11,617 nt of DNA, from positions 1 through 11,617 of the forward strand of contig QMZV01000017.1 in assembly GCA_003663355.1 (NCBI GenBank), read 5' to 3'. The notes beneath the pieces were generated by a model. That model worked only from the letters and a program-made list of their open reading frames with translations, searched no databases and was not told the DNA's origin. The translations under genes and the position numbers were made by a program. The DNA is from Candidatus Aenigmatarchaeota archaeon. Its GTDB lineage: Archaea > Aenigmatarchaeota > Aenigmatarchaeia > QMZS01. Of the stretch, positions 5,922-11,586 are shown piece after piece. Each line of letters starts with the position of its first letter. Within the stretch, counting starts at the first letter, position 1.

Positions 5922-6245
5922 TTAAATTTTAACCAAATCTTCCTTTACGAATCTTTTGTAAAAATTCCATTTATCTTTGGTAAGCAAATGAAACTCAAAT
6001 GGATAGGAGAAAAATTCAGAAAATAAAAGATCATAGATTTCCAATTTCTTGTTTCTGTCTTTAAATTCATCAGAAACCACAGCAATGTCTATATCGCTTA
6101 ATCCAACAGAGAAATTTCCCTTGACTACAGAACCAAAGACAAACAGCTCGAAGGAAGATAAATTTTTTTCCAACAATTTTTTTATTTTCTTTGCATAATC
6201 TAAGTAATTTTCAAATACCCTTATTCTTTCCACAACAATCCCCAT
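5922..6245 (-). CDS. Minimal nucleotidyltransferase (MNT), partner of HEPN protein
   Basis: MNT-family protein of the DNA polymerase beta superfamily (107 aa). The signature is 'FGSVVKG' with Gly38-Ser39, followed after 11 residues by Asp51-Ile-Asp53 (GS-X11-DxD), the metal-binding pair. The third acidic residue is probably Glu84 ('FEFHLL'), where Asp is more usual. In the characterised MntA-HepT systems (type VII toxin-antitoxin) the MNT protein adds AMP to its HEPN partner and silences it. Here it follows the HEPN gene with a 25-bp overlap, so the two are translated together. The catalytic residues suggest an active enzyme, though the slightly long spacing and Glu84 are unusual. It converges with rad50, 39 bp between stops, with no strong terminator seen. 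Confidence 0.88.
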   Translation of the reverse strand: MGIVVERIRVFENYLDYAKKIKKLLEKNLSSFELFVFGSVVKGNFSVGLSDIDIAVVSDEFKDRNKKLEIYDLLFSEFFSYPFEFHLLTKDKWNFYKRFVKEDLVKI

Positions 6246-6601
6246 AGTCTTTCAAGCAAATCAAAACATCTTTTTACCTCATCCTCAAAAAATTCCTCAG
6301 AAAAATACCTGGAAGTTATATAGGCTCTTTCCAAATCCCTTAGTTGCTTTTTATTTTCCTCTATAAATTTTGTCAGCTCTTCTTTCTTCCATACTTCCAT
6401 TAATTCTAACAACAATTTTCTTAGGCTATGAGTTTTTTCATAGTATCCTCTAATATCCAACAACTTTGCTTTTATTAAAAGTTGGATTGCCTGCTCTAAA
6501 TTAAACATAGCCAAATCAAAGTTCTTATTCTCAAAGTTGTATTTTGCATTTTCCTCAAACTTTTTGGCTTTCTCTAAAAACATTTTAATTTCTTCTTTCA
6601 T
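6221..6601 (-). CDS. HEPN domain protein (126 aa), partner of MNT
   Basis: All-helical HEPN protein of the PF05168-like branch: 'EEIKMFLEKAKKFEENAKYN', 'NFDLAMFNLEQAIQLLIKA', 'YEKTHSLRKLL' and 'LRDLERAYITSRY' (residues 88-99) match the branch in order. The R-X4-6-H ribonuclease motif of toxic HEPNs is not present in the usual last-helix position; an Arg51-X6-His58 pair exists but lies in the loop after helix 2, where this branch normally has 'tHdl'. So it may be an inactive or substrate-binding HEPN rather than an RNase toxin. It lies 32 bp after the 395-aa ATPase and overlaps the MNT gene by 25 bp. A TTTAAA (6614-6619) sits upstream, slightly close to ATG 6601; an internal ATG at 6583 (Met7) is an alternative start. 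Confidence 0.85.
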   Translation of the reverse strand: MKEEIKMFLEKAKKFEENAKYNFENKNFDLAMFNLEQAIQLLIKAKLLDIRGYYEKTHSLRKLLLELMEVWKKEELTKFIEENKKQLRDLERAYITSRYFSEEFFEDEVKRCFDLLERLWGLLWKE

Positions 6602-6632
6602 TAAATAACTTTGTTTAAAAGGATAAAATGAA

Positions 6633-6806
6633 TTTATTTTGAAATCTCTATCAAAAACTTCGGAATCTCCTCTTCCTCCAAAATTCTCACCCCTTTCGGA
6701 TACTTCCTATGAGGCTTCCCTGCCTTTACTTCAATTTTCAAATCTCTTGCAATGCAATCTATTTCATAAGAATTTTTAAAGTAGTAAATCTCCCCAAACT
6801 TTCTTA
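6633..6806 (-). repeat. ATPase C-terminal cassette, copy A
   Basis: The last 174 bp of the 395-aa ATPase gene match 9406-9579 with four mismatches by hand count, all silent. Similarity stops abruptly one base past the stop codon at one end and decays quickly after 6806 at the other. This is much higher than the rest of the two genes, marking recent gene conversion or duplication of a module. It encodes the D-x(8)-E-x-K nuclease-like end of the protein. Confidence 0.88.
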
Positions 6807-7821
6807 GCAAATGTTCTTGAACTATTCCCTCAAACAAAGCACTTTCCAAAAATTTAGTTCCTGTCCAAAAAGAAAATGAATGATAGATAAAAGGATCCCT
6901 GAAAAAAATTTTCTTTTCTTTTCTTTTTATAGAATATTTATTTTTCCAATAAATTCTTTTAGCAATTAAAGAATCTTCAAAAAACTCTATATATTCCCTA
7001 ACAGTTTTATGAGAAATTTCTATATCCTTTGCTATTGAATGATAAGATAATGCAGAGGGAATCTTTCTTAAAATCACCTCTATTATTCCCTCAAAAATTT
7101 CTGTGCTTTTATCGTGTTTTCTTGCTTCTGAAAGCATTGCACTTATAAAACTCTCATTTGCATCTTTATGCTGATTTATGGATTTTGGAAATCCTCCAGT
7201 TTTCTTATATTTCTCCCAAAGCTCCTTTATTAAATCCTCGCGATATAAAACTTTTCTCAGATTATAACCATTTATTTCAACAAATTCAGGAAAAGAGAGG
7301 GGAAGTACCTCTATTTCTTTTCCCTTTCCTTTCCTTCCTGGAAATCTTTCCGGAGCTTTTATTATATTTAAAGTAGAGGAACCCAACACAGTCACAACAT
7401 CATTCTCAAATACCCCTCTATCTACAAGAAACTTAATAATTTTCCACCATTCCTTTACGCTGCTTACTTCATCCAAAAATAGAAAAGAAGTGTCCACTTT
7501 TTCTCTCTTTTTTATCTCTAAATAATTCTCTATTATTTTTCTGAATTCTTTGACAGAGCTAACAAGCTCAAAATCGAAAAAGAATACAGCAAAAGGATTC
7601 TTTTTTTTGAGAATTTCCCTTATCAAAAGTTTTATTCCTGTAGTTTTCCCTAACTGCCTTATTCCGTAAATAAAATTCAAGGAAAAAGGTTCTAAAGAGA
7701 TTTGCTTCACCCATTTTGGAATCCACTTCACTTTTTGATTTTTCCAATCTCTCAAATGCTTATCCTTTTCTTCCCAATTCTCATCGCTCCACCAAGGATT
7801 CTGAAGAGATATCCATTCCAT
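6634..7821 (-). CDS. AAA_14/DUF4143-type ATPase (395 aa)
   Basis: Archaeal ATPase of the AAA_14 plus DUF4143 type. Walker A is GIRQLGKTT (53-61); Walker B is FLFLDE with Asp117/Glu118; the sensor strand is VLGSS (145-149); then the usual 'GR...PLSFPEF' (162-180). A helix-turn-helix follows in 'SYHSIAKDIEISHKTVREYI'. The C-terminus has the DUF4143 restriction-endonuclease-like core 'YEIDCIARDLKIEVKAGK' with Asp355, Glu364 and Lys366 as a possible D...ExK site. The cellular role of this family is not settled; copies are many and lineage-specific in archaea. The last 63 residues are identical to those of the 386-aa paralogue, while the rest is only about half identical. A 10-bp-arm inverted repeat overlaps the ATG, suggesting tight control. 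The HEPN-MNT pair follows on the same strand. Confidence 0.9.
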   Translation of the reverse strand: MEWISLQNPWWSDENWEEKDKHLRDWKNQKVKWIPKWVKQISLEPFSLNFIYGIRQLGKTTGIKLLIREILKKKNPFAVFFFDFELVSSVKEFRKIIENYLEIKKREKVDTSFLFLDEVSSVKEWWKIIKFLVDRGVFENDVVTVLGSSTLNIIKAPERFPGRKGKGKEIEVLPLSFPEFVEINGYNLRKVLYREDLIKELWEKYKKTGGFPKSINQHKDANESFISAMLSEARKHDKSTEIFEGIIEVILRKIPSALSYHSIAKDIEISHKTVREYIEFFEDSLIAKRIYWKNKYSIKRKEKKIFFRDPFIYHSFSFWTGTKFLESALFEGIVQEHLLRKFGEIYYFKNSYEIDCIARDLKIEVKAGKPHRKYPKGVRILEEEEIPKFLIEISK

Positions 7822-7845
7822 AATTGATACTTAAATATCAATTAT
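7820..7845. promoter_or_regulatory. Inverted repeat over the start of the 395-aa ATPase gene
   Basis: ATAATTGATA (7820-7829) and TATCAATTAT (7836-7845) are perfect 10-bp arms around a six-base spacer CTTAAA. The left arm includes two bases of the ATG (7819-7821). A TATA box (TATATAAAT on the minus strand, about 7843-7851) centred 26 bp before the ATG places the transcription start on the ATG, so the repeat covers the start site, as a repressor operator would. A partial second copy (TTGATA with CAATT) follows at 7857-7869. Confidence 0.55.
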
Positions 7846-7856
7846 TTATATATGTT

Positions 7857-7984
7857 TTGATACTCAATTCCCAAAAATCTCGCAATATCTTACTTCTCCA
7901 ATATTTTAACACCTCTCAGATATTTTTCTAGGGTTTGCCTGCTTTTACTTCTACTTTGAGGTTGCCAGCGATGCAATCGATTTC
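7857..7984 (-). pseudogene. Decayed third copy of the ATPase C-terminal cassette
   Basis: Minus-strand translation of 7931-7984 reads EIDCIAGNLKVEVKAGKP, 15 of 18 residues the same as the C-terminal core of the two flanking DUF4143 ATPases. TAG follows (7928-7930); after a one-base frame change the frame at 7893-7925 reads KYLRGVKILEK, matching KYPKGVRILEE; a TAA (7890-7892) follows and the same frame continues DIARFLGIE, matching EIPKFLIE. So the whole cassette end is present but broken by two stops and a frameshift. Upstream, similarity ends at the Glu codon (7984), about 20 bp after the stop of the 400-aa ATPase. It is a remnant of a lost paralogue or of a cassette insertion. Confidence 0.85.
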
Positions 7985-8004
7985 TGTTTTAATCCGCTTT
8001 TTAA

Positions 8005-9207
8005 TCAATAAAGAAATCCAAAAAGATAAATAGGCACTTCCTTTTCCTTTTCTAATAAAATTGCCTCTTTTACAAGAAAAGCTTTTTTGTATTTTTTTAT
8101 TTGCTCAAATCCTTTTGAAGGTCCTCCAATTTCAAAAACACAATCATCAACAACAAAATCAGGGGTCCTTCTCTCTATTCCTGTTTTAAAATAAAAACAT
8201 TTACCAACATGCTGAACAAAAAAATCTTCTCTTAACCCCCCTTTATCGGGATTCTCATTATAATGCAAGCATAACGCACTTCTAAAAGATAAAGGCATTA
8301 GAACTTTCTCTTCTTTTCTAACTTTTCCTTTTCCGTAAGGAGCTACCCTGTAGATAATTCCTGTTTGCTCTAAAGAATATAGCAAATCTCTAACAAAGTT
8401 AATACTTACTCCAAATTGAGACGATATTCTAGAATAGCTCACCTTTGAAGGAGGAGACAAAGAAATAAATTTCAAAATCTTGTAAGAAACATCTATGTAA
8501 AAATTGTCTATAGGTCTTATATAAGCTAAATCGTATCTAAGGGTTCTCTCAACTATGTTTATGTATACATCTTCCTTTCTTTCAAAAAAAGCTGCAGGCA
8601 ATGCATCGAACTGCAAATAAGGTAAAAAATAGTCTAAGTAAGGAACAACCATTTTTTCCAATTTTCTTCTCTTTTTTAAATCCAAAAGATATTCCAATCT
8701 TCGTTTTGGAAAGTTTCTTCCAACTCTAAAATACAAATATTCTCTAAATGATAAAGGCTTAAGCTCATAAAATGTTGCTCTTCTTGATAACTCCGAACCT
8801 TTTACCCTTAATGCAATGGCCGAAGACCCAGATATTACTATTTTTGATTTAGTTTCATCATAAAAAATTTTTACATCTTTTTCCCATTCAGGCAATATAT
8901 GAATCTCATCTATAAGAAAAACTCTAAAACCTTTTGCATAGCTATAATGAAGATAATCTAGCAAAGATACTCCTTGTTTCGCCAATACTTCCGCATTTAT
9001 AAATATTGCATTCTTTTCTTTTGAGTAAAGTTCTGAAAGTAAAGTCGTTTTCCCGCTCCCTCTAACCCCTGGTATTATAATTACACCTTCCCTTTTCAAA
9101 ACATTTTCTGCAATTTCTTTACTGAGGGGTCTCAGCTTTTTTACTTTACTTGCCCTTGCTATTCTCTCAGATATTTTTAAAATATATGCGAAGGTTCTCT
9201 CCTCCAT
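8005..9207 (-). CDS. AAA_14/DUF4143-type ATPase, second subfamily (400 aa)
   Basis: ATPase of the same superfamily as its neighbours but a different subfamily. Walker A is GVRGSGKTT (47-55), Walker B FLIDEIH with Asp100/Glu101, sensor ISGSS (125-129), then 'SRRATFYELKPLSFREYLYF' (141-160), a typical AAA_14 element. A winged-helix stretch is seen at 'KVSYSRISSQFGVSINFVRDLLYSLEQTGI' (in the 250-290 region). The C-terminal nuclease-like core reads 'RRTPDFVVDDCVFEIGGPSKG': the Asp and Glu are there but the ExK lysine is replaced (E-I-G), which is common in this subfamily and suggests no nuclease activity. Its length and motifs are intact. Its promoter region is packed with two A/T-rich inverted repeats. 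Downstream lies the decayed cassette. Role unknown. Confidence 0.88.
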   Translation of the reverse strand: MEERTFAYILKISERIARASKVKKLRPLSKEIAENVLKREGVIIIPGVRGSGKTTLLSELYSKEKNAIFINAEVLAKQGVSLLDYLHYSYAKGFRVFLIDEIHILPEWEKDVKIFYDETKSKIVISGSSAIALRVKGSELSRRATFYELKPLSFREYLYFRVGRNFPKRRLEYLLDLKKRRKLEKMVVPYLDYFLPYLQFDALPAAFFERKEDVYINIVERTLRYDLAYIRPIDNFYIDVSYKILKFISLSPPSKVSYSRISSQFGVSINFVRDLLYSLEQTGIIYRVAPYGKGKVRKEEKVLMPLSFRSALCLHYNENPDKGGLREDFFVQHVGKCFYFKTGIERRTPDFVVDDCVFEIGGPSKGFEQIKKYKKAFLVKEAILLEKEKEVPIYLFGFLY

Positions 9208-9240
9208 AAGTTATATTTTAAAAAAATTTAAAAATAACTT
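9208..9240. promoter_or_regulatory. Inverted repeat abutting the start of the 400-aa ATPase gene
   Basis: AAGTTATATTTTAAA (9208-9222) pairs with TTTAAAAATAACTT (9227-9240) over 14 bp with one bulged A and a four-base centre. It directly adjoins the ATG (9205-9207) and contains TATA-box-like TTTTTAAA on the minus strand. A repressor here would block both promoter and start. The A/T-rich sequence makes some pairing likely by chance, but the AAGTTAT/ATAACTT ends are exact. Confidence 0.45.
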
Positions 9241-9249
9241 TCTTGCAAA

Positions 9250-9273
9250 TTAGAAATTCTTTAAAATTTCTAA
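9250..9273. promoter_or_regulatory. Second inverted repeat upstream of the 400-aa ATPase gene
   Basis: TTAGAAATT (9250-9258) and AATTTCTAA (9265-9273) are perfect 9-bp arms around a six-base spacer CTTTAA. Arm length and spacer length match the repeat at the 395-aa ATPase start, where the spacer is CTTAAA, though the arms differ. Confidence 0.45.
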
Positions 9274-9381
9274 CATTCAGAAAAGATAGTTGGTATTGAA
9301 AACTCATTTTTCCAACCACATTATTGCCTCTCAATCTCTGCCTAATAACAATCAAAATTTTCTAAAATATCCAAATACTCC

Positions 9382-9394
9382 AAGGCTCTGCCTT
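9382..9394 (-). other. Short hairpin after the 386-aa ATPase gene
   Basis: AAGGC and GCCTT are perfect 5-bp arms around a three-base loop, 13 bp beyond the stop of the 386-aa ATPase gene. No T-run follows at once, so terminator function is doubtful. It may contribute to mRNA 3'-end stability. Confidence 0.3.
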
Positions 9395-9405
9395 CGGTTG
9401 GGAGG

Positions 9406-9579
9406 TTTATTTTGAAATCTCTATCAAAAACTTCGGAATCTCCTCTTCCTCCAAAATTCTTACTCCTTTCGGATACTTCCTATGCGGCTTCCCTGCCTTT
9501 ACTTCAATTTTCAAATCTCTTGCAATACAATCTATTTCATAAGAATTTTTAAAGTAGTAAATCTCCCCAAACTTTCTTA
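9406..9579 (-). repeat. ATPase C-terminal cassette, copy B
   Basis: The near-identical partner of 6633-6806 (four silent differences by hand count). It forms the 3' end of the 386-aa ATPase gene. Between the two copies lie the 400-aa ATPase gene and the decayed third copy. The two copies are in the same orientation, so recombination between them would delete about 2.8 kb. Confidence 0.88.
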
Positions 9580-10567
9580 ACAAGTGCTCCTGAACGATCC
9601 ACTCATACAAGAAATCCTTTTTCAAATCTGTTTTTGTCCAGAGAGATAAAGCTCTTGCCAGAAAAGGATCTCTAACAACAAATTTTTTCTCCTTTCTTGA
9701 ATATATTTTTCCATCCAATCCCTTATAGCTTATCTCAGCAAGCAAAAACATATTTTTAAAAATTTCTATATATTCTCTTATTGTGTTAACCGAAAGCCCC
9801 GAATCTTTAGCAATTGAATGATAGCTAAAAGCATTAGGAGCTTTCAAAAATATTGACCTAATTACATCTCTTGCTATATCTGTAGATCTCTCTATTTTTT
9901 TAATATCTGCTTTTATTATAGAGACATATTCATACTCTGTTAACTTTTCATTTAGAACAGCTAAAAAGCCTCCGGTCTCCAAATAATTCTCAAAAACTTC
10001 TTTTCCTTTTCTTTGAAAAAATTCTTTAAAAAATAAAGAATAATATTTGGAGAAATTTAAAGGATAAACTTCTATTGTCTTCCCTTTCCCCATTCTACCA
10101 CCAAATGTTTCTAAATGCTGTTTTATTAGAAGAGAAGAAGAACCAGAAAGAACTAAAACATCTTTATCAAACCAATGCCTATCTATAGCGAATTTTATTG
10201 CTCTCCACCAATCATCTAACAAAGTAATTTCATCCAAGAAAATAAAGCTTGTTTTTATCTCCTTCTTTTCTTTTATTTTTTTATATTCTTCTATAATCTC
10301 TAGTAAATCACGATAACTTTCAAGAATGTCGCAAGAAAAATAGAAAATAGAGAAAGGATTTTTAATTTTCTTAAGAATCTTTTCTATCAATAATTTTATT
10401 CCAATTGTTTTCCCAACCCTTCTTAAACCAATTATAAAGTTCAAACTGAAAGGACTGAGGGAAATCTTATCCACCCATTTCGGATAAACAAAATATTTCA
10501 AATTTTCAAGTTCTTTAAGGTCCTTGTCTTTTTCTCCAATCCACCAAGGATTCAACTCTTCAAACAT
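9407..10567 (-). CDS. AAA_14/DUF4143-type ATPase (386 aa), paralogue of the 395-aa protein
   Basis: Same architecture as the 395-aa neighbour: the N-terminal 'NPWW' motif, Walker A GLRRVGKTI (47-55, with Ile where Thr/Ser usually follows the KT), Walker B FIFLDE with Asp112/Glu113, sensor LSGSS (140-144), 'GGRMGKGKTIEVYPLNF', a helix-turn-helix in 'SYHSIAKDSGLSVNTIREYI', and the C-terminal 'YEIDCIARDLKIEVKAGK' with Asp346, Glu355 and Lys357. Outside the end the two proteins are clearly homologous but diverged (roughly half identical by eye); the last 63 residues are identical. A palindromic TATA box lies about 27 bp before the ATG, so the mRNA is probably leaderless. It is the first gene of the minus-strand ATPase block. 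Function is unknown, probably nucleic-acid or partner-protein handling. Confidence 0.9.
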   Translation of the reverse strand: MFEELNPWWIGEKDKDLKELENLKYFVYPKWVDKISLSPFSLNFIIGLRRVGKTIGIKLLIEKILKKIKNPFSIFYFSCDILESYRDLLEIIEEYKKIKEKKEIKTSFIFLDEITLLDDWWRAIKFAIDRHWFDKDVLVLSGSSSLLIKQHLETFGGRMGKGKTIEVYPLNFSKYYSLFFKEFFQRKGKEVFENYLETGGFLAVLNEKLTEYEYVSIIKADIKKIERSTDIARDVIRSIFLKAPNAFSYHSIAKDSGLSVNTIREYIEIFKNMFLLAEISYKGLDGKIYSRKEKKFVVRDPFLARALSLWTKTDLKKDFLYEWIVQEHLLRKFGEIYYFKNSYEIDCIARDLKIEVKAGKPHRKYPKGVRILEEEEIPKFLIEISK

Positions 10568-10586
10568 AATTCAATACAAATGAAAA

Positions 10587-10602
10587 AATATTTATAAATA
10601 TT
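10587..10602. promoter_or_regulatory. Palindromic TATA element before the 386-aa ATPase gene
   Basis: AATATTTATAAATATT is a perfect 16-bp palindrome containing a TATA box on both strands. Its centre is 27 bp before the minus-strand ATG at 10567 and 20 bp before a plus-strand ATG at 10614, so it could fire in both directions. An outer imperfect repeat, TGTTC (10602-10606) and GAACA (10616-10620), overlaps the end of it. Confidence 0.5.
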
Positions 10603-10613
10603 GTTCGCTGAGA

Positions 10614-10691
10614 ATGAACAAAAAACATAGGACACAACTCTTAAGAGAATTAAATTCTCCCTTTGTCTGGATTTTTTCCACCAAAGATTGA
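10614..10691 (+). other. Possible small ORF or gene remnant (25 codons)
   Basis: An ATG opens 25 codons starting MNKKHRTQLLRELNSPFVW and ends in TGA. A second frame from about 10684 continues with hydrophobic and Lys/Glu-rich codons (IEFVFLYKIEKNQLLKVFF) up to a TGA at 10759-10761. The two could be one frameshifted short gene of about 50 codons. A TATA box lies 14-23 bp before the ATG, closer than usual. I do not recognise the product and it may be chance. Confidence 0.2.
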
Positions 10692-10727
10692 ATTTGTTTT
10701 CCTCTACAAAATTGAAAAAAATCAGCT

Positions 10728-10734
10728 ACTTAAA
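10728..10734 (+). promoter_or_regulatory. TATA-like element before the prephenate dehydratase gene
   Basis: CTTAAAG lies in the sequence 'ctacttaaagt'. A start about 25 bp further on (near 10755) would give a short leader that begins just before the GGTGA ribosome site at 10757-10761. Confidence 0.35.
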
Positions 10735-10766
10735 GTTTTCTTTCTAAATAATTTTTGGTGAATAAA

Positions 10767-10787
10767 ATGGGTGAGTGTCCCTTTTGA
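10767..10787 (+). CDS. Possible upstream leader ORF, six codons (MGECPF)
   Basis: ATG at 10767 follows a good archaeal ribosome site, GGTGA at 10757-10761, at a five-base spacing. It reads Met-Gly-Glu-Cys-Pro-Phe and stops at TGA 10785-10787, whose last base is the first of the ATG for the prephenate dehydratase (TGATG). The arrangement suggests translational coupling or a leader peptide; the last codon is Phe, the end product of the pathway, but a single Phe codon is weak support. The alternative is that this is just the spacer. Confidence 0.35.
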   Translation: MGECPF

Positions 10788-11584
10788 TGATTGTCCCTTC
10801 AAATAGAGTTTATACTCTAGGTCCTAAATACTCATTCTCAGATATTTTAACAAGGAAATTGTATCCTGAAGCAGAGATAAAATATTCAGACAAACCCTCT
10901 AAACTTGTAGAAAAGGCTAGAGAAGGTTATATAACAATAGTACCGGTTGAAAACAGCATTGCAGGTCTTGTCGGAGAAATTATAAGAAAAATTAGAGAAG
11001 TTGATAATGTCTTTATTAATAAAGAAATTTATTATCCAATAAAACTTTGCTTAGGAAGTTTAGATAATTCAGAGGAGGATATTGAAATCATCTATTCACA
11101 TCCAAAAGCAATAGAACAATGCAGCAATTATTTTAGTAAAAGAAAGATAAAAATTAAAGAAGCAGAAAGCACAGCTGAAGCAGCAAAGAAAATTAAAAAA
11201 TCTAATAAAAAAGAAACAGGAGTTATTTGTGCAAAGGAAGCAATACAAGAATATGGACTTAATTTATTAAAAGAGAACATTCAAGATGATAAAAATAATT
11301 ACACTGTTTTTTGGGAACTAAGTAATAAAGAAAAAGAAATTGATTATAATGAAAAAATAGGGACTGCTTTAATTGTAGATTTAGAAGATAAGCCAGGAGC
11401 TTTGTTCAGATTTCTAAACCCTTTCTATGAACATAAAATTAATTTGTATTTCATAACATCTTGGCCTAAAAATGATGAATATTGGTTCCTGATAAAAATG
11501 GAATCAGACAAAATACCAAAAATAAAAAGAGTTTGCAAAAAATACAGATGTTTAGGCTCTTATAATATTATTGATCGTAGGTAA
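10787..11584 (+). CDS. pheA: Prephenate dehydratase with C-terminal ACT domain
   Basis: Converts prephenate to phenylpyruvate with loss of water and CO2, the committed step of phenylalanine synthesis. From the ATG at 10787 (265 aa): 'YTLGPKYSFSD' (9-19) matches the first substrate-binding motif, 'VPVENSIAG' (52-60) the second, 'YSHPKAIEQC' (103-112) the third, 'ESTAEAA' (127-133) holds the Ser-Thr pair, and 'NIQDDKNNYTVF' (164-175) holds Thr173, the equivalent of the catalytic TRF threonine, though the Arg of TRF is Val. An ACT domain spans about 193-265, with 'KPGALFRFL' for Phe binding; the usual ESRP motif is ITSWP, so feedback control may be altered. A GTG at 10775 would add four residues, but it has no spaced ribosome site. 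ATG 10787 overlaps the stop of a short upstream ORF. A further gene starts two bases after it. Confidence 0.93.
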   Translation: MIVPSNRVYTLGPKYSFSDILTRKLYPEAEIKYSDKPSKLVEKAREGYITIVPVENSIAGLVGEIIRKIREVDNVFINKEIYYPIKLCLGSLDNSEEDIEIIYSHPKAIEQCSNYFSKRKIKIKEAESTAEAAKKIKKSNKKETGVICAKEAIQEYGLNLLKENIQDDKNNYTVFWELSNKEKEIDYNEKIGTALIVDLEDKPGALFRFLNPFYEHKINLYFITSWPKNDEYWFLIKMESDKIPKIKRVCKKYRCLGSYNIIDRR

Positions 11585-11586
11585 TT

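Noticed and set aside
7158..7376. Plus-strand open frame of 72 codons
   Set aside because: Antisense inside the 395-aa ATPase gene with no promoter.
6633..9579. Insertion sequence or transposon flanked by the two cassette copies
   Set aside because: No transposase, no terminal inverted repeats and no target duplications are seen; the repeats are coding ends of paralogous genes.
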